Positions 52,360 to 60,703 of a stretch of 64,000 nt of DNA are shown here, piece after piece. The DNA comes from Castellaniella sp036379515. Its GTDB lineage: Bacteria; Pseudomonadota; Gammaproteobacteria; Burkholderiales; Burkholderiaceae_B. Numbering within the stretch: the first letter of the stretch is position 1; each line of letters opens with the position of its first letter. The position numbers and the translations under genes were made by a program. The notes below the pieces were generated by a model that was not told the DNA's origin, ran no database searches, and saw only the letters and a program-made list of their open reading frames with translations. The stretch is from assembly GCF_036379515.1 (NCBI RefSeq), contig NZ_DASVGN010000031.1, forward strand, positions 124,001 through 188,000, in the 5' to 3' direction.

Positions 52360-52387
52360 AAAAAGGGCACCCCAGGGTGCCCTTTTT
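52360..52387. terminator. bidirectional terminator between pnp and the quinone oxidoreductase gene
   Basis: AAAAAGGGCACCC (52360-52372) pairs with GGGTGCCCTTTTT (52375-52387), so each strand has a T-run after the stem. A second G+C hairpin (about 52331-52350) precedes it on the pnp side. Confidence 0.9.
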
Positions 52388-52396
52388 ACTGGGCAA

Positions 52397-53377
52397 TCAC
52401 TCCATCGTCAGTACGATCTTGCCGATCTGCTCGCCGGAATCCATCATGGCGTGCGCTTTGGCCGCATCGGCCAGTGGAAAGGTGGCGTGAATCCTGGGTC
52501 GGATGGTGCCGGCTTCGAGCAGCGGCCAGACGTGCTGGTGCAGCGCGAGTGCGACGTGCCCCTTGAAGGCAGGGGGGCGTGAGCGCAGCGTGGACCCGGT
52601 GACGGTAAGGCGGCGGCGCATGATGTCGTTGCAGTAGAGCGTACCCTTGCTGCCCCCCAGGAGTGCAATGACCACCAGACGGCCATCATCGGCCAGTGCT
52701 TGAATATTGCGTTCCAGGTATTTGCCGGCCACCATGTCGAGGATGACATCCACGCCAAGCCCTTGGGTGAGTGCTTTGGTTTCGGCGACAAAATCCTGGG
52801 TATGGTAGTTGATGCCATGTGTGCAGCCCATGGCTTCGATGGCACGGACGCGTTCGTCGCTGCCCGCTGTGGCATAAACGGTGTGGCCGAAGGCCCGCGC
52901 CAACATGATGGCTGTGGTGCCTATGCCGCTTGCGCCGCCGTGCACCAGGAGGGTCTCACCCGCATTCAGGCGACCGCGATCGAACACATTGCTCCAGACC
53001 GTGAAGTAGGTTTCTGGCAAGGCCGCCGCTTCGACCATGGATAGACCTTTGGGTGCGGGCAGGCATTGCACGGCGGGGGCCACGCAGTACTGTGCGTAGC
53101 CGCCGCCTGCCAGCAGAGCACAGACAGAGTCGCCTTGCTTCAGGCCAGTAGGAGAGGGGTCTCCACCCACGATGGTCCCTGCGACCTCGAGACCGGGCAG
53201 ATCAGAGGCGCCGGCTGGCGGCGGATAGCTGCCCTGACGCTGAAAGACATCAGGGCGATTGATCCCTGCAGCGTGAACTTCGATCAGGACCTCGCCCGGC
53301 CCCGGCACCGGCTTGGGCCGCTGTGTCAGTTGCAGGACTTCGGGGCCACCGGGCTGAGTGATTTCAATGGCTTGCAT
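52397..53377 (-). CDS. NAD(P)H quinone oxidoreductase, zinc-independent (PIG3-like) MDR family
   Basis: Medium-chain reductase of 326 residues without zinc-binding Cys residues. The substrate domain has GEVLIEVHAAGINRPDVFQR and the cofactor loop has VHGGASGIGTTAIMLARAFG near residue 147, which fits NADPH. It resembles human PIG3 and bacterial enzymes that reduce quinones or enals. Convergent with pnp and divergent from tRNA-Ser(TGA). Confidence 0.9.
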   Translation of the reverse strand: MQAIEITQPGGPEVLQLTQRPKPVPGPGEVLIEVHAAGINRPDVFQRQGSYPPPAGASDLPGLEVAGTIVGGDPSPTGLKQGDSVCALLAGGGYAQYCVAPAVQCLPAPKGLSMVEAAALPETYFTVWSNVFDRGRLNAGETLLVHGGASGIGTTAIMLARAFGHTVYATAGSDERVRAIEAMGCTHGINYHTQDFVAETKALTQGLGVDVILDMVAGKYLERNIQALADDGRLVVIALLGGSKGTLYCNDIMRRRLTVTGSTLRSRPPAFKGHVALALHQHVWPLLEAGTIRPRIHATFPLADAAKAHAMMDSGEQIGKIVLTME

Positions 53378-53432
53378 GCAGGCTCCTTCGCGGTTTCAGC
53401 CTGCATTATGCGCTACACTTGCGGTCTTCAGC

Positions 53433-53522
53433 GGAAGCGTGCCAGAGTGGTTGAATGGACCGGTCTTGAAAACCGGCGATGGAGCAATCCATCCGTGAGT
53501 TCGAATCTCACCGCTTCCGCCA
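53433..53522 (+). tRNA. tRNA-Ser (anticodon TGA)
   Basis: Class II tRNA. Acceptor GGAAGCG (53433-53439) pairs with CGCTTCC (53512-53518); the anticodon loop CTTGAAA gives TGA, the T arm has GTTCGAATC, and CCA is encoded (53520-53522). A possible -10, TACACT, lies at 53414-53419. It reads UCA codons. Confidence 0.97.
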
Positions 53523-53545
53523 GTCACTGCCTTTGGGTACGCCAT

Positions 53546-55234
53546 TTAGCGTTGCACGCTTGCGAGCGCGCTTTTCACGTCCCTGCGAAATCGAGCCCCG
53601 GTGTTTCGAATGCCGTGTCGCAATAGTGTGCGCCGAGTGGTTCGCGAAGCGCCGGTGATGTAGAGGTGGGCCCCGCGTTGATTGGCTTTTCTGGCCAGGC
53701 CCTCCAGCGTGGCGACGCCCGTCGAATCCAGAATCGAAACCTCGGAAAGATCCACCACGTAGGCCTTGGGGTGGTCGCCGATGCGATCGAGCACTGACTC
53801 GACAGCCGAGGTCGCTCCGAAGAAAAATGCGCCAGTCACCCGGATGATGGCGATGTTGCGGCCTTCGGCGGCGGCCTGTTCGTCGTCCTCGAGGGGGCCA
53901 TCCACGTCGTTGTCCGATCTGTCGTCCGCTACTTGAGGGTGGCTGTGCTCCACCTCGACGCTTTGAGCCATGCGGTGCATGAACAGCAGGGCGCTGAGAG
54001 CAAACCCGACCAGGATGCCTTCGCTGAGGTCGCGGAAGATCACCAGCAAAAACGTGACGAGCAGTACGACGGCGTCTCCCCACGATGCGCGCATCAGCAC
54101 GGCGAAGGCGTGCTTCTCGACCATGTTCCAGGATACGACGGCAAGCACGCCTGCCAGACCCGCCAGCGGGATGTAAGAGGCGGCAGGTGCTGCGACCAGT
54201 ACGAAGAGCAGCAGGAAGACAGAGTGCAGCATCCCGGAGATTGGTCCGCGTGCACCCGCGCGTACATTGGTCGCCGTGCGCGCGATGTTGCCTGTCACGC
54301 AGATGCCGCCGAACAGCGGAGACGCAATGTTAGCGAGCCCTTGTGCCACCAGTTCGCAGTTGGACCGGTGGCGCCGTCCCGTCATGGAGTCTGCCACGAC
54401 GGCCGACAGAAGGCTTTCAATGCAGCCCAGCAAGGTGAACGCCAATGCGTTGGGCAGTACGTCCAGCACTTTCGCGTAGGTGACCTCAGGCAGATGAGGG
54501 GTAGGGAGGATTTGGGGAATCCCTCCAAACTGGGTGCCGATGGTCTGGACCGGCAGACTGAACAGCGAGGCACAGAGCGCTGCGACCGCGATGGCGATGA
54601 GGTAGGAAGGCCAGTGTGGGCGATACCGCCGAAGAAGGGCGATGATGCCAATGGTGATGACTGCGAGCAGGATTGCCGCAGGTGTGGCGGTCGGCAGAGC
54701 AGCGCCAAGTGCTTGCAATTTTGGCAGTAGCGGGCCGGGTTCGTGTTCCAGATGCAATCCGAACAGGTCGCGGATTTGGCTGGCGAAAATGATGACGGCA
54801 ATACCCGCGGTGAAGCCGACCGTCACGGGATAGGGGATGTATTTGATGAAAGTGCCCAGGCGCAGAAAGCCGATGGCGGCCAGCATGAGCCCGGAGAGCA
54901 GCGTCGCCAGCAGAAGTCCTTCCACGCCATGCTGGGCGACGGCGGCTGCGACCAGCACGATGAAGGCCCCGGCTGGCCCACCAATCTGGAAACGGCTGCC
55001 GCCGAAGGCGGACACGATGAATCCGCCGATGATGGACGTGTAAAGTCCTCGGTCTGGCGTGACGCCCGATGCGATGGCGATGGCCATCGACAGCGGGAGC
55101 GCGACGATGGCGACGGTCAGCCCCGAGATTGCGTCGGCCCTCAGACTGGGCAGTCCGTAGCCTTGTTTGAGTACTGTGAAGATCTTGGGCGTGTACAGAT
55201 CGCGAAAGCTGAGGCTCGAGGTCGAAGAGGCCAC
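53546..55234 (-). CDS. SulP family inorganic anion transporter with STAS domain
   Basis: Inner-membrane transporter of 562 residues, of the sulfate permease/SLC26 family. Ten to twelve helices (about residues 25-405) include IVALPLSMAIAIASGVTPDR and the GGSRFQIGGPAGAFIVLVAA anion-site region. The cytosolic STAS domain (about 455-555) has VVDLSEVSILDSTGVATLEG. An acidic linker (about 420-455) joins the two. Members carry sulfate, bicarbonate or dicarboxylates; this one cannot be assigned from sequence. Confidence 0.92.
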   Translation of the reverse strand: MASSTSSLSFRDLYTPKIFTVLKQGYGLPSLRADAISGLTVAIVALPLSMAIAIASGVTPDRGLYTSIIGGFIVSAFGGSRFQIGGPAGAFIVLVAAAVAQHGVEGLLLATLLSGLMLAAIGFLRLGTFIKYIPYPVTVGFTAGIAVIIFASQIRDLFGLHLEHEPGPLLPKLQALGAALPTATPAAILLAVITIGIIALLRRYRPHWPSYLIAIAVAALCASLFSLPVQTIGTQFGGIPQILPTPHLPEVTYAKVLDVLPNALAFTLLGCIESLLSAVVADSMTGRRHRSNCELVAQGLANIASPLFGGICVTGNIARTATNVRAGARGPISGMLHSVFLLLFVLVAAPAASYIPLAGLAGVLAVVSWNMVEKHAFAVLMRASWGDAVVLLVTFLLVIFRDLSEGILVGFALSALLFMHRMAQSVEVEHSHPQVADDRSDNDVDGPLEDDEQAAAEGRNIAIIRVTGAFFFGATSAVESVLDRIGDHPKAYVVDLSEVSILDSTGVATLEGLARKANQRGAHLYITGASRTTRRTLLRHGIRNTGARFRRDVKSALASVQR

Positions 55235-55430
55235 GGTCGTGTTTGTCCTTGTGGTCTGTGAGGTCTATGGGTCTGTGGGGGCACGTCGTTGAAGGCACCA
55301 TGATACGTCCTGTCCGTGCAGGCTCGTCGTCGGTCGCTTGGACGAAGGCGCCTGGGTAGCGCGGGTTGCTGCATGGGTTACAGTGGGGGCCTTCAGATCT
55401 CTGCACACTTTGCCTCCTTGGAGACCTTTC

Positions 55431-56537
55431 ATGAAAACCAAAGCAGCTGTTGCCTGGAAGGCGGGCGCTCCCCTCACCATCGAAGACGTCGATCTTGCCG
55501 GACCCAAGGCGTTTGAAGTCCTGGTCGAAATCAAGGCCACGGGCATCTGTCATACCGACGCCTATACCCTGTCGGGTGCTGACCCAGAGGGTCTGTTCCC
55601 GGCGATTCTGGGGCACGAAGGGGCGGGCGTGGTACTGGAAGTGGGCCCTGGTGTCAGCTCGCTCAAACCGGGTGATCACGTGATCCCGCTCTATACGCCT
55701 GAATGCCGTCAGTGCAAATCCTGCCTGTCGCGCAAGACCAATCTGTGCACGGCCATCCGGTCGACCCAGGGCAAGGGGCTGATGCCGGATGGCACGTCTC
55801 GCTTCAGCGTGAACGGTCAGCCATTGCATCATTACATGGGTACTTCCACCTTTGCGAATCACATCGTGGTGCCCGAAATCGCGCTCGCCAAAGTGCGTGA
55901 AGACGCTCCCTTCGACAAGATCTGCTATATCGGCTGTGGAGTCACCACAGGCCTGGGGGCCGTGATCTTCACGGCCAAGGTTGAGGCGGGTGCCAACGTG
56001 GTCGTGTTCGGTCTGGGCGGCATCGGGCTCAACGTCATTCAGGGGGCCCGCATGGTGGGTGCGGACAAGATCATCGGAGTCGATCTGAACCCCGAGCGAG
56101 AAGCCATCGCACGCCGCTTCGGGATGACCCATTTCGTCAACCCCAAGAATGTGGATAATCTCGTGGATCACCTGGTGCAGCTCACAGACGGCGGAGCCGA
56201 CTACTCCTTTGAATGCATAGGCAACACCCGGGTGATGCGCCAGGCGCTGGAGTGCTGCCATCGGGGCTGGGGGCAGGCGATCATCATTGGCGTGGCTGAA
56301 GCCGGCGCCGAGATCTCCACTCGTCCATTTCAACTGGTGACCGGTCGGGTCTGGAAGGGCTCCGCTTTTGGTGGCGCCCGGGGCCGCACGGACGTGCCGC
56401 GCATTGTCGATTGGTACATGGATGGCAAGATCAACATCGATGACCTGATCACGCACAAATTGCCGCTGGAGCGGATCAACGAAGGCTTCGACCTGATGCA
56501 TCGAGGCGAGTCCATCCGCACGGTGGTCGAATACTGA
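55431..56537 (+). CDS. frmA: S-(hydroxymethyl)glutathione dehydrogenase / class III alcohol dehydrogenase
   Basis: Zinc enzyme that oxidises the formaldehyde-glutathione adduct to S-formylglutathione. The 368-residue product has catalytic zinc ligands in GICHTDAYT, GHEGAGVVLEVG and YIGCGVTTGLGA, and the structural four-Cys site in CRQCKSCLSRKTNLC. The NAD motif is FGLGGIGLNV. ATG 55431 is the family start. It is followed 39 bases later by fghA, completing the detoxification pair. No frmR regulator is adjacent. Confidence 0.96.
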   Translation: MKTKAAVAWKAGAPLTIEDVDLAGPKAFEVLVEIKATGICHTDAYTLSGADPEGLFPAILGHEGAGVVLEVGPGVSSLKPGDHVIPLYTPECRQCKSCLSRKTNLCTAIRSTQGKGLMPDGTSRFSVNGQPLHHYMGTSTFANHIVVPEIALAKVREDAPFDKICYIGCGVTTGLGAVIFTAKVEAGANVVVFGLGGIGLNVIQGARMVGADKIIGVDLNPEREAIARRFGMTHFVNPKNVDNLVDHLVQLTDGGADYSFECIGNTRVMRQALECCHRGWGQAIIIGVAEAGAEISTRPFQLVTGRVWKGSAFGGARGRTDVPRIVDWYMDGKINIDDLITHKLPLERINEGFDLMHRGESIRTVVEY

Positions 56538-56576
56538 GGGTGGGGGGAGTCATTCGATTCATGTTCAGGAGGATGT

Positions 56577-57425
56577 ATGTTGGAATTGACGAGTCGACAT
56601 GGTTGCTTCGGGGGTGAACAGCGCTTCTACAAGCATGATTCGATCGCCATCGGCCTGCCGATGCGCTTCTCTGTATTTGTGCCGCCTCAGGCGGTGCGCG
56701 GTGAGCCGGTTCCGGCGCTGCTCTTCCTGGCAGGACTGACGGCCAACGAAGAAACATTTGCACTGAAGGCGGGTGCTCAACGTGTCGCTGCCGAATTGGG
56801 CCTGATGCTGCTGTCGCCCGACACCTCGCCCCGAGATGCGCACGTGCCCGGCGAAGACCAGGATTGGGACCTGGGGCTGGGCGCGGGCTTTTATCTGAAT
56901 GCCACCACGCCCGGCTGGTCCACGGCCTACCGGATGGAAAACTACGTGGCTGAAGAGTTGCCCGAATTGTTGCAGACCGAGCTGGGTGCCAATGATCGCT
57001 TAGGCATTTTTGGGCATTCCATGGGCGGGCATGGTGCACTGACCCTGGCCCTCAAGCATCCGGACCTTTTTCGCAGTGTTTCTGCCTTCGCGCCCATTGC
57101 GGCTCCGAGCCGTTGTCCTTGGGGCAAGAAGGCTTTCACGGCTTACCTGGGGGACGATCAGTCGGCCTGGGAATTTCATGACGCCTCGGCACTGATGGCG
57201 GGCATGCGTACCCCGTTTCCCAAGGGTATCCTCGTTGACCAGGGGCTGGACGACCGCTTCCTCGCCGAGGGTCAGCTGTTGCCCGAAGTGTTCGAAAAAG
57301 CCTGTCGGCGGGCGCAGCAGCCTCTGACCCTGAACCGGCGCGAAGGCTACGACCACGGTTACTACTTCGTGTCCACGATGATGGAATCTCACCTGCGGTT
57401 TCACGCCGAGCAGCTGGGTACGTAG
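56577..57425 (+). CDS. fghA: S-formylglutathione hydrolase
   Basis: Serine hydrolase (esterase D type) of 282 residues that releases formate and glutathione. The nucleophile is in the elbow FGHSMGGHGALTLAL near residue 148; the Asp and His follow in VDQGLDDRFL and YDHGYYFVST. The N-terminal FLAGLTANEETFALKAGAQR is typical. AGGAGG lies seven bases before the ATG. Forms an operon with frmA. Confidence 0.96.
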   Translation: MLELTSRHGCFGGEQRFYKHDSIAIGLPMRFSVFVPPQAVRGEPVPALLFLAGLTANEETFALKAGAQRVAAELGLMLLSPDTSPRDAHVPGEDQDWDLGLGAGFYLNATTPGWSTAYRMENYVAEELPELLQTELGANDRLGIFGHSMGGHGALTLALKHPDLFRSVSAFAPIAAPSRCPWGKKAFTAYLGDDQSAWEFHDASALMAGMRTPFPKGILVDQGLDDRFLAEGQLLPEVFEKACRRAQQPLTLNRREGYDHGYYFVSTMMESHLRFHAEQLGT

Positions 57426-57477
57426 CTCCGTAAAAACCCTGTCTTGACAGTAAAACTGCTTAGGCACACCATCAACG

Positions 57478-57489
57478 CAAATCGATTTG
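57478..57489. promoter_or_regulatory. palindromic operator O1 (candidate LacI-family site)
   Basis: CAAATCGATTTG, a perfect 12-base palindrome with central CG as in LacI/PurR-family sites. Its core AAATCGATTT (57479-57488) recurs at 57511-57520 and at 62163-62172. Confidence 0.6.
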
Positions 57490-57510
57490 GTTGAAGAATA
57501 AATGTGGACT

Positions 57511-57520
57511 AAATCGATTT
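57511..57520. promoter_or_regulatory. palindromic operator O2 (candidate LacI-family site)
   Basis: AAATCGATTT, centred 32 bases (about three helical turns) after O1 and 33 bases before the permease start at 57553. Confidence 0.6.
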
Positions 57521-57552
57521 CTACAATAATTACTCTGACGAGAGACAAGGCG

Positions 57553-58947
57553 ATGGAGACTTCTCATCCTGCACTCGACGCCCCTGTGGCAAGCAGTGTC
57601 CACCCTGTAGATCAGGTTCGACCAGTGCATACACTGATCTTGTTTGCCATCCAACACATTCTCGTGATGGTGGCCACCCCGATCTCGTCTGTATTTCTGA
57701 TTGCCAGCGCGCTGAGCCTGCCGGACGATCTTGCGTCGGCGCTGTTGTCCAGCGTCTTCGTGTTCAGCGGGCTAGGGTCCATCCTGCAGTCAGTCGGGAT
57801 CTGGAAGGTGGGCGTCAGACTGCCGTTCGTCATGCTGCCAGGCGGGGCGGCCACGATTCTGTTCATTTCGATCGCCCACGGGACAGACTTGCAGACAGCG
57901 GCGGGCGCGGTGATTCTGACCGGTATCTTCTACATTCTGACGGTGACCGTATTCGTCCGTGTCCTGAAGTACTTTCCACCCTTGGTCATTGGCACGATGG
58001 TGGTCGTCATCGGGATCAATCTGGTCAAGGTGACTGGGCAATTGGTGACTGGCCGCCCCGGGACGCCGCACTTCGGTGACCCCATGGGGCTTCTGCTGGC
58101 CCTGGTGACTTTGGTTCTGACCGTCTTGTGCTTTCGCTTCCTGCGCGGCTTCTGCCGCCAGCTGTCGGTGGCCCTGGGGTTGATTGGGGGCACGATCTTC
58201 GCAATGCTCCTTGGCCAGACGTCTTTCAGTGCTCACTTGGCAGGCCCGGCATTCAGCGCGCCGGCGTTTCTCCCGTTTGGTCTGCCACATCTGGATCTCA
58301 TTGCGGCAATCCCCATGTTGGTGTGGAGTCTGGCCTCGATGGCTGAGGCGACGGGGCAGACCGTCATCAACGGTGAAATCGTGGGCCGTGAGGTGGTCGC
58401 TACGCGCGATGTACCCCGAGTCATTCGATCAGATGGGATCATTTCCATCATCGGCGGGTTCTTTGGGACTCCCGCTATGGTCACCAGTGGAGAAAACATC
58501 GGGATCGTGCGTGCCAGCGGTGTTCGCAGCCGCTATGTCACAGCCTTTGCGGGTATTTTGCTGATTCTGATTGGCTTCACTCCGTTGGCTCGTATTCTCA
58601 ATGGCATTCCGGCAGCAGTGGTGGGAGGGACGGCAGTTGTCGTGTTTGCCATCATCAGTGTTCTGGGGATTCAGATGCTCGCCCGCGTGGACTTCACGAA
58701 GACCGGCAATCTGGTGACTTGCACGCTCGCGCTGGCCCTGGGGTTGCTGCCGGTTCTCATTCCCGGCATGTACCATCGTCTCCCGGAAAACCTGTCCGCC
58801 ATCATCGGCAGCGGGGTGGCCATGAGCGCGCTGGTGGCCGTGCTCTTGAATCTGCTCTTCCACCATACCGGACGTGGTGATGATTCCGGTAGCCAGGAAG
58901 ACAAAAAGCCTCGGGTAGAGGCGCGGCCAGCCAACTACCGGATTTGA
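57553..58947 (+). CDS. NCS2 family nucleobase permease (xanthine/uracil/purine type)
   Basis: Proton-coupled importer of 464 residues with about 14 helices. NCS2 features include HTLILFAIQHILVMVATPIS at the first helix, the FVMLPGGAATILF segment, and SLASMAEATGQTVINGEIVG, where the family's substrate-contacting Glu lies. I chose ATG 57553 (AAGG upstream) because an in-frame ATG at 57502 lies between the two operator copies, with O2 inside the added codons. Faces the lacI-type gene; the shared palindromes suggest joint control with the amidohydrolase operon. Confidence 0.88.
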   Translation: METSHPALDAPVASSVHPVDQVRPVHTLILFAIQHILVMVATPISSVFLIASALSLPDDLASALLSSVFVFSGLGSILQSVGIWKVGVRLPFVMLPGGAATILFISIAHGTDLQTAAGAVILTGIFYILTVTVFVRVLKYFPPLVIGTMVVVIGINLVKVTGQLVTGRPGTPHFGDPMGLLLALVTLVLTVLCFRFLRGFCRQLSVALGLIGGTIFAMLLGQTSFSAHLAGPAFSAPAFLPFGLPHLDLIAAIPMLVWSLASMAEATGQTVINGEIVGREVVATRDVPRVIRSDGIISIIGGFFGTPAMVTSGENIGIVRASGVRSRYVTAFAGILLILIGFTPLARILNGIPAAVVGGTAVVVFAIISVLGIQMLARVDFTKTGNLVTCTLALALGLLPVLIPGMYHRLPENLSAIIGSGVAMSALVAVLLNLLFHHTGRGDDSGSQEDKKPRVEARPANYRI

Positions 58948-58957
58948 TGCCGGCTGC

Positions 58958-59974
58958 TCAGATGCGCATGGTCGATGCCCGCTTTATCAACGTGGGCGCC
59001 GGCAAGTCACCTGAGAGCTGCACCTCGCCGGTGGACAGAAGCTCCAGCAGAGTACTGACGGCCGCATGGGACACCGCATTCAGGTGCAGATCCACGGCGG
59101 TCAGCGGGGGTTGGCAGGTTTGCGCGCGCAGCCCGTCGTAGCGGGTGGTCAGCAGCAGGTCCCGCCCGACGGTTCGGCCAGAGTCTGCCGCAGCCCGTGC
59201 GGCGCCGCTGGCGAATGTGTCGATGGGCACGCATAGGGCATCCAGCTCGGGGTGCCTTTCTAGCAGCCGTCGGGTGGCCTCATAACCCGCCTGTTCCCCG
59301 CCGCCTTCGGGCGCTTCGGCCAGCACGGGTGCAAATTTTTTCCGGTGTGCCAGGTTCACGTAACACTCCCGAAAAGCCTGCTGGGACTCTCGGCCGCTGG
59401 AGCCCAGCACCAGCCCCGGGGCGCGGGCACCTGCTTCGAGCAAGTGCATCAGCAACAGTTCTGCTGCGCGTTCGTGTTGCAGATCGATGTTTTCCGGTCC
59501 CGGGCGTCCACCGATCGTGACATAGGGAATGGATCTCTCTTCGAGTTCTTGAGCAATCGGGTCGTGGGGTGCGGGTTCCAGCAGAATGGCCCCGTCCATG
59601 TCGAGCAGGGCCAGGGGATTGCATTCGTCGACGGGCGGGGCCAGCAGCAACACGTAGCCGCGCAGTAGTGCGGTCCGGGCCGACCCCATGGCCAGTTCGG
59701 TGAAAAAGCCCAGTTGGGATGCGCCGGCAGACACGGCAGCGGGCATCGAAGAGAGGAGCGCAATGGCATGTGAGCGCCCGGTTCGCAGGCGTTGCGCCCG
59801 CACGCTAGGTCTGTATCGCAGGCGTGCGGCAACGTCCTTGACGTGCTGACGAGTTTCAGGGTCGACCTGTCCGATGCCGTTCAGCGAATGTGACACTGTG
59901 GTGGGTGACAGTCCCGCCTCGCGGGCGACATCTGCAATCGTGACACGCTTGTGCTTCTGTTGACTGGTGGTCAT
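58958..59974 (-). CDS. LacI family transcriptional regulator
   Basis: Regulator of 338 residues. The N-terminal helix-turn-helix is VTIADVAREAGLSPTTVSHS, followed by the hinge helix region (PSVRAQRLRTGRSHAIALL); a periplasmic-binding-protein-like ligand domain makes up the rest. Last gene of a minus-strand operon after the amidohydrolase and TauE genes, and convergent with the permease (ten bases apart). The palindrome AAATCGATTT at three promoter sites is its likely operator. Confidence 0.92.
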   Translation of the reverse strand: MTTSQQKHKRVTIADVAREAGLSPTTVSHSLNGIGQVDPETRQHVKDVAARLRYRPSVRAQRLRTGRSHAIALLSSMPAAVSAGASQLGFFTELAMGSARTALLRGYVLLLAPPVDECNPLALLDMDGAILLEPAPHDPIAQELEERSIPYVTIGGRPGPENIDLQHERAAELLLMHLLEAGARAPGLVLGSSGRESQQAFRECYVNLAHRKKFAPVLAEAPEGGGEQAGYEATRRLLERHPELDALCVPIDTFASGAARAAADSGRTVGRDLLLTTRYDGLRAQTCQPPLTAVDLHLNAVSHAAVSTLLELLSTGEVQLSGDLPAPTLIKRASTMRI

Positions 59975-59992
59975 AAAACCTGAACGTTGCGT

Positions 59993-60703
59993 TTACGCCT
60001 GCAGGATGACGGCGATTCCTGAGAGGCTGGAGAATCCTAACACGATGTAACGCAACAGGGGGCCATCGAGGCGATGGTGCACGAACTTGCTGGCGTATGA
60101 ACCTAGCGCGAGGAAAGGCAACATGCCGGCCGACATCAGCAGGATGTCCGACGTGATCTTGCCGCTGAATGCGAGCACGATCAAAGAGATGATTTCACCC
60201 ACCAGAAAACACAGCGCCACGGTGGAACGAAGCACGGGGCCTCGTTTGTGCTGGTACGCCAGGGCGAGTGGCGGGCCGCCCACGCCGGTGGATGTTTCGG
60301 TGACCCCGGTGATCAGTCCCACGATGCCCAAACCGGTTCGATTCATATCGAACGAGGGGGACAGCAGGGCGACTACCGCGGCGACCAAGGTGGACCAGCC
60401 GATGAGGAGCGCAAGCTGATGCAGGTTGACGACGAGCAGAATCCACAATCCGAAGAAGGTACCGACGAAGCGCCCTACGCTGATGAGCTTGACCCCTTGC
60501 CAGTGAATCGCGGCGTGCTCGCGCCAGCCGATGTAGGCGTTCAGCGGCACCATGAGTATCAGCAGCATGACGGGGATGAGGCTCGGCGCGAACAGGGTGA
60601 CCACGGGAGCGGCCAGCATGGCGAAGCCCATCCCGCTTGCTCCCTGAGCAAAAGCCGAGACGAAGACGGTCAGGCCAATCAGAAAAAAGGCAGTCGTGGT
60701 CAT
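59993..60703 (-). CDS. TauE/SafE family membrane transporter
   Basis: Inner-membrane protein of 236 residues with seven to eight helices, of the family that includes putative sulfite and organosulfonate exporters. Visible is FVSAFAQGASGMGFAMLAAP in helix 1 and the repeat-related GLITGVTETSTGVGGPPLAL. The start overlaps the amidohydrolase stop by four bases (ATGA), and the lacI-type gene begins 18 bases after its stop. The cargo is unknown; the context points to a product of nucleobase or heterocycle breakdown. Confidence 0.87.
   Translation of the reverse strand: MTTTAFFLIGLTVFVSAFAQGASGMGFAMLAAPVVTLFAPSLIPVMLLILMVPLNAYIGWREHAAIHWQGVKLISVGRFVGTFFGLWILLVVNLHQLALLIGWSTLVAAVVALLSPSFDMNRTGLGIVGLITGVTETSTGVGGPPLALAYQHKRGPVLRSTVALCFLVGEIISLIVLAFSGKITSDILLMSAGMLPFLALGSYASKFVHHRLDGPLLRYIVLGFSSLSGIAVILQA

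Noticed and set aside
54486..56501. 671-codon open frame on the minus strand across sulP and frmA
   Set aside because: It runs antisense to frmA and out of frame through sulP; both of those have full family signatures.
57502..57552. Upstream in-frame start for the NCS2 permease
   Set aside because: It would place the candidate operator O2 inside the coding region, and the added 17 residues do not resemble the family N terminus; ATG 57553 has a better ribosome binding site.
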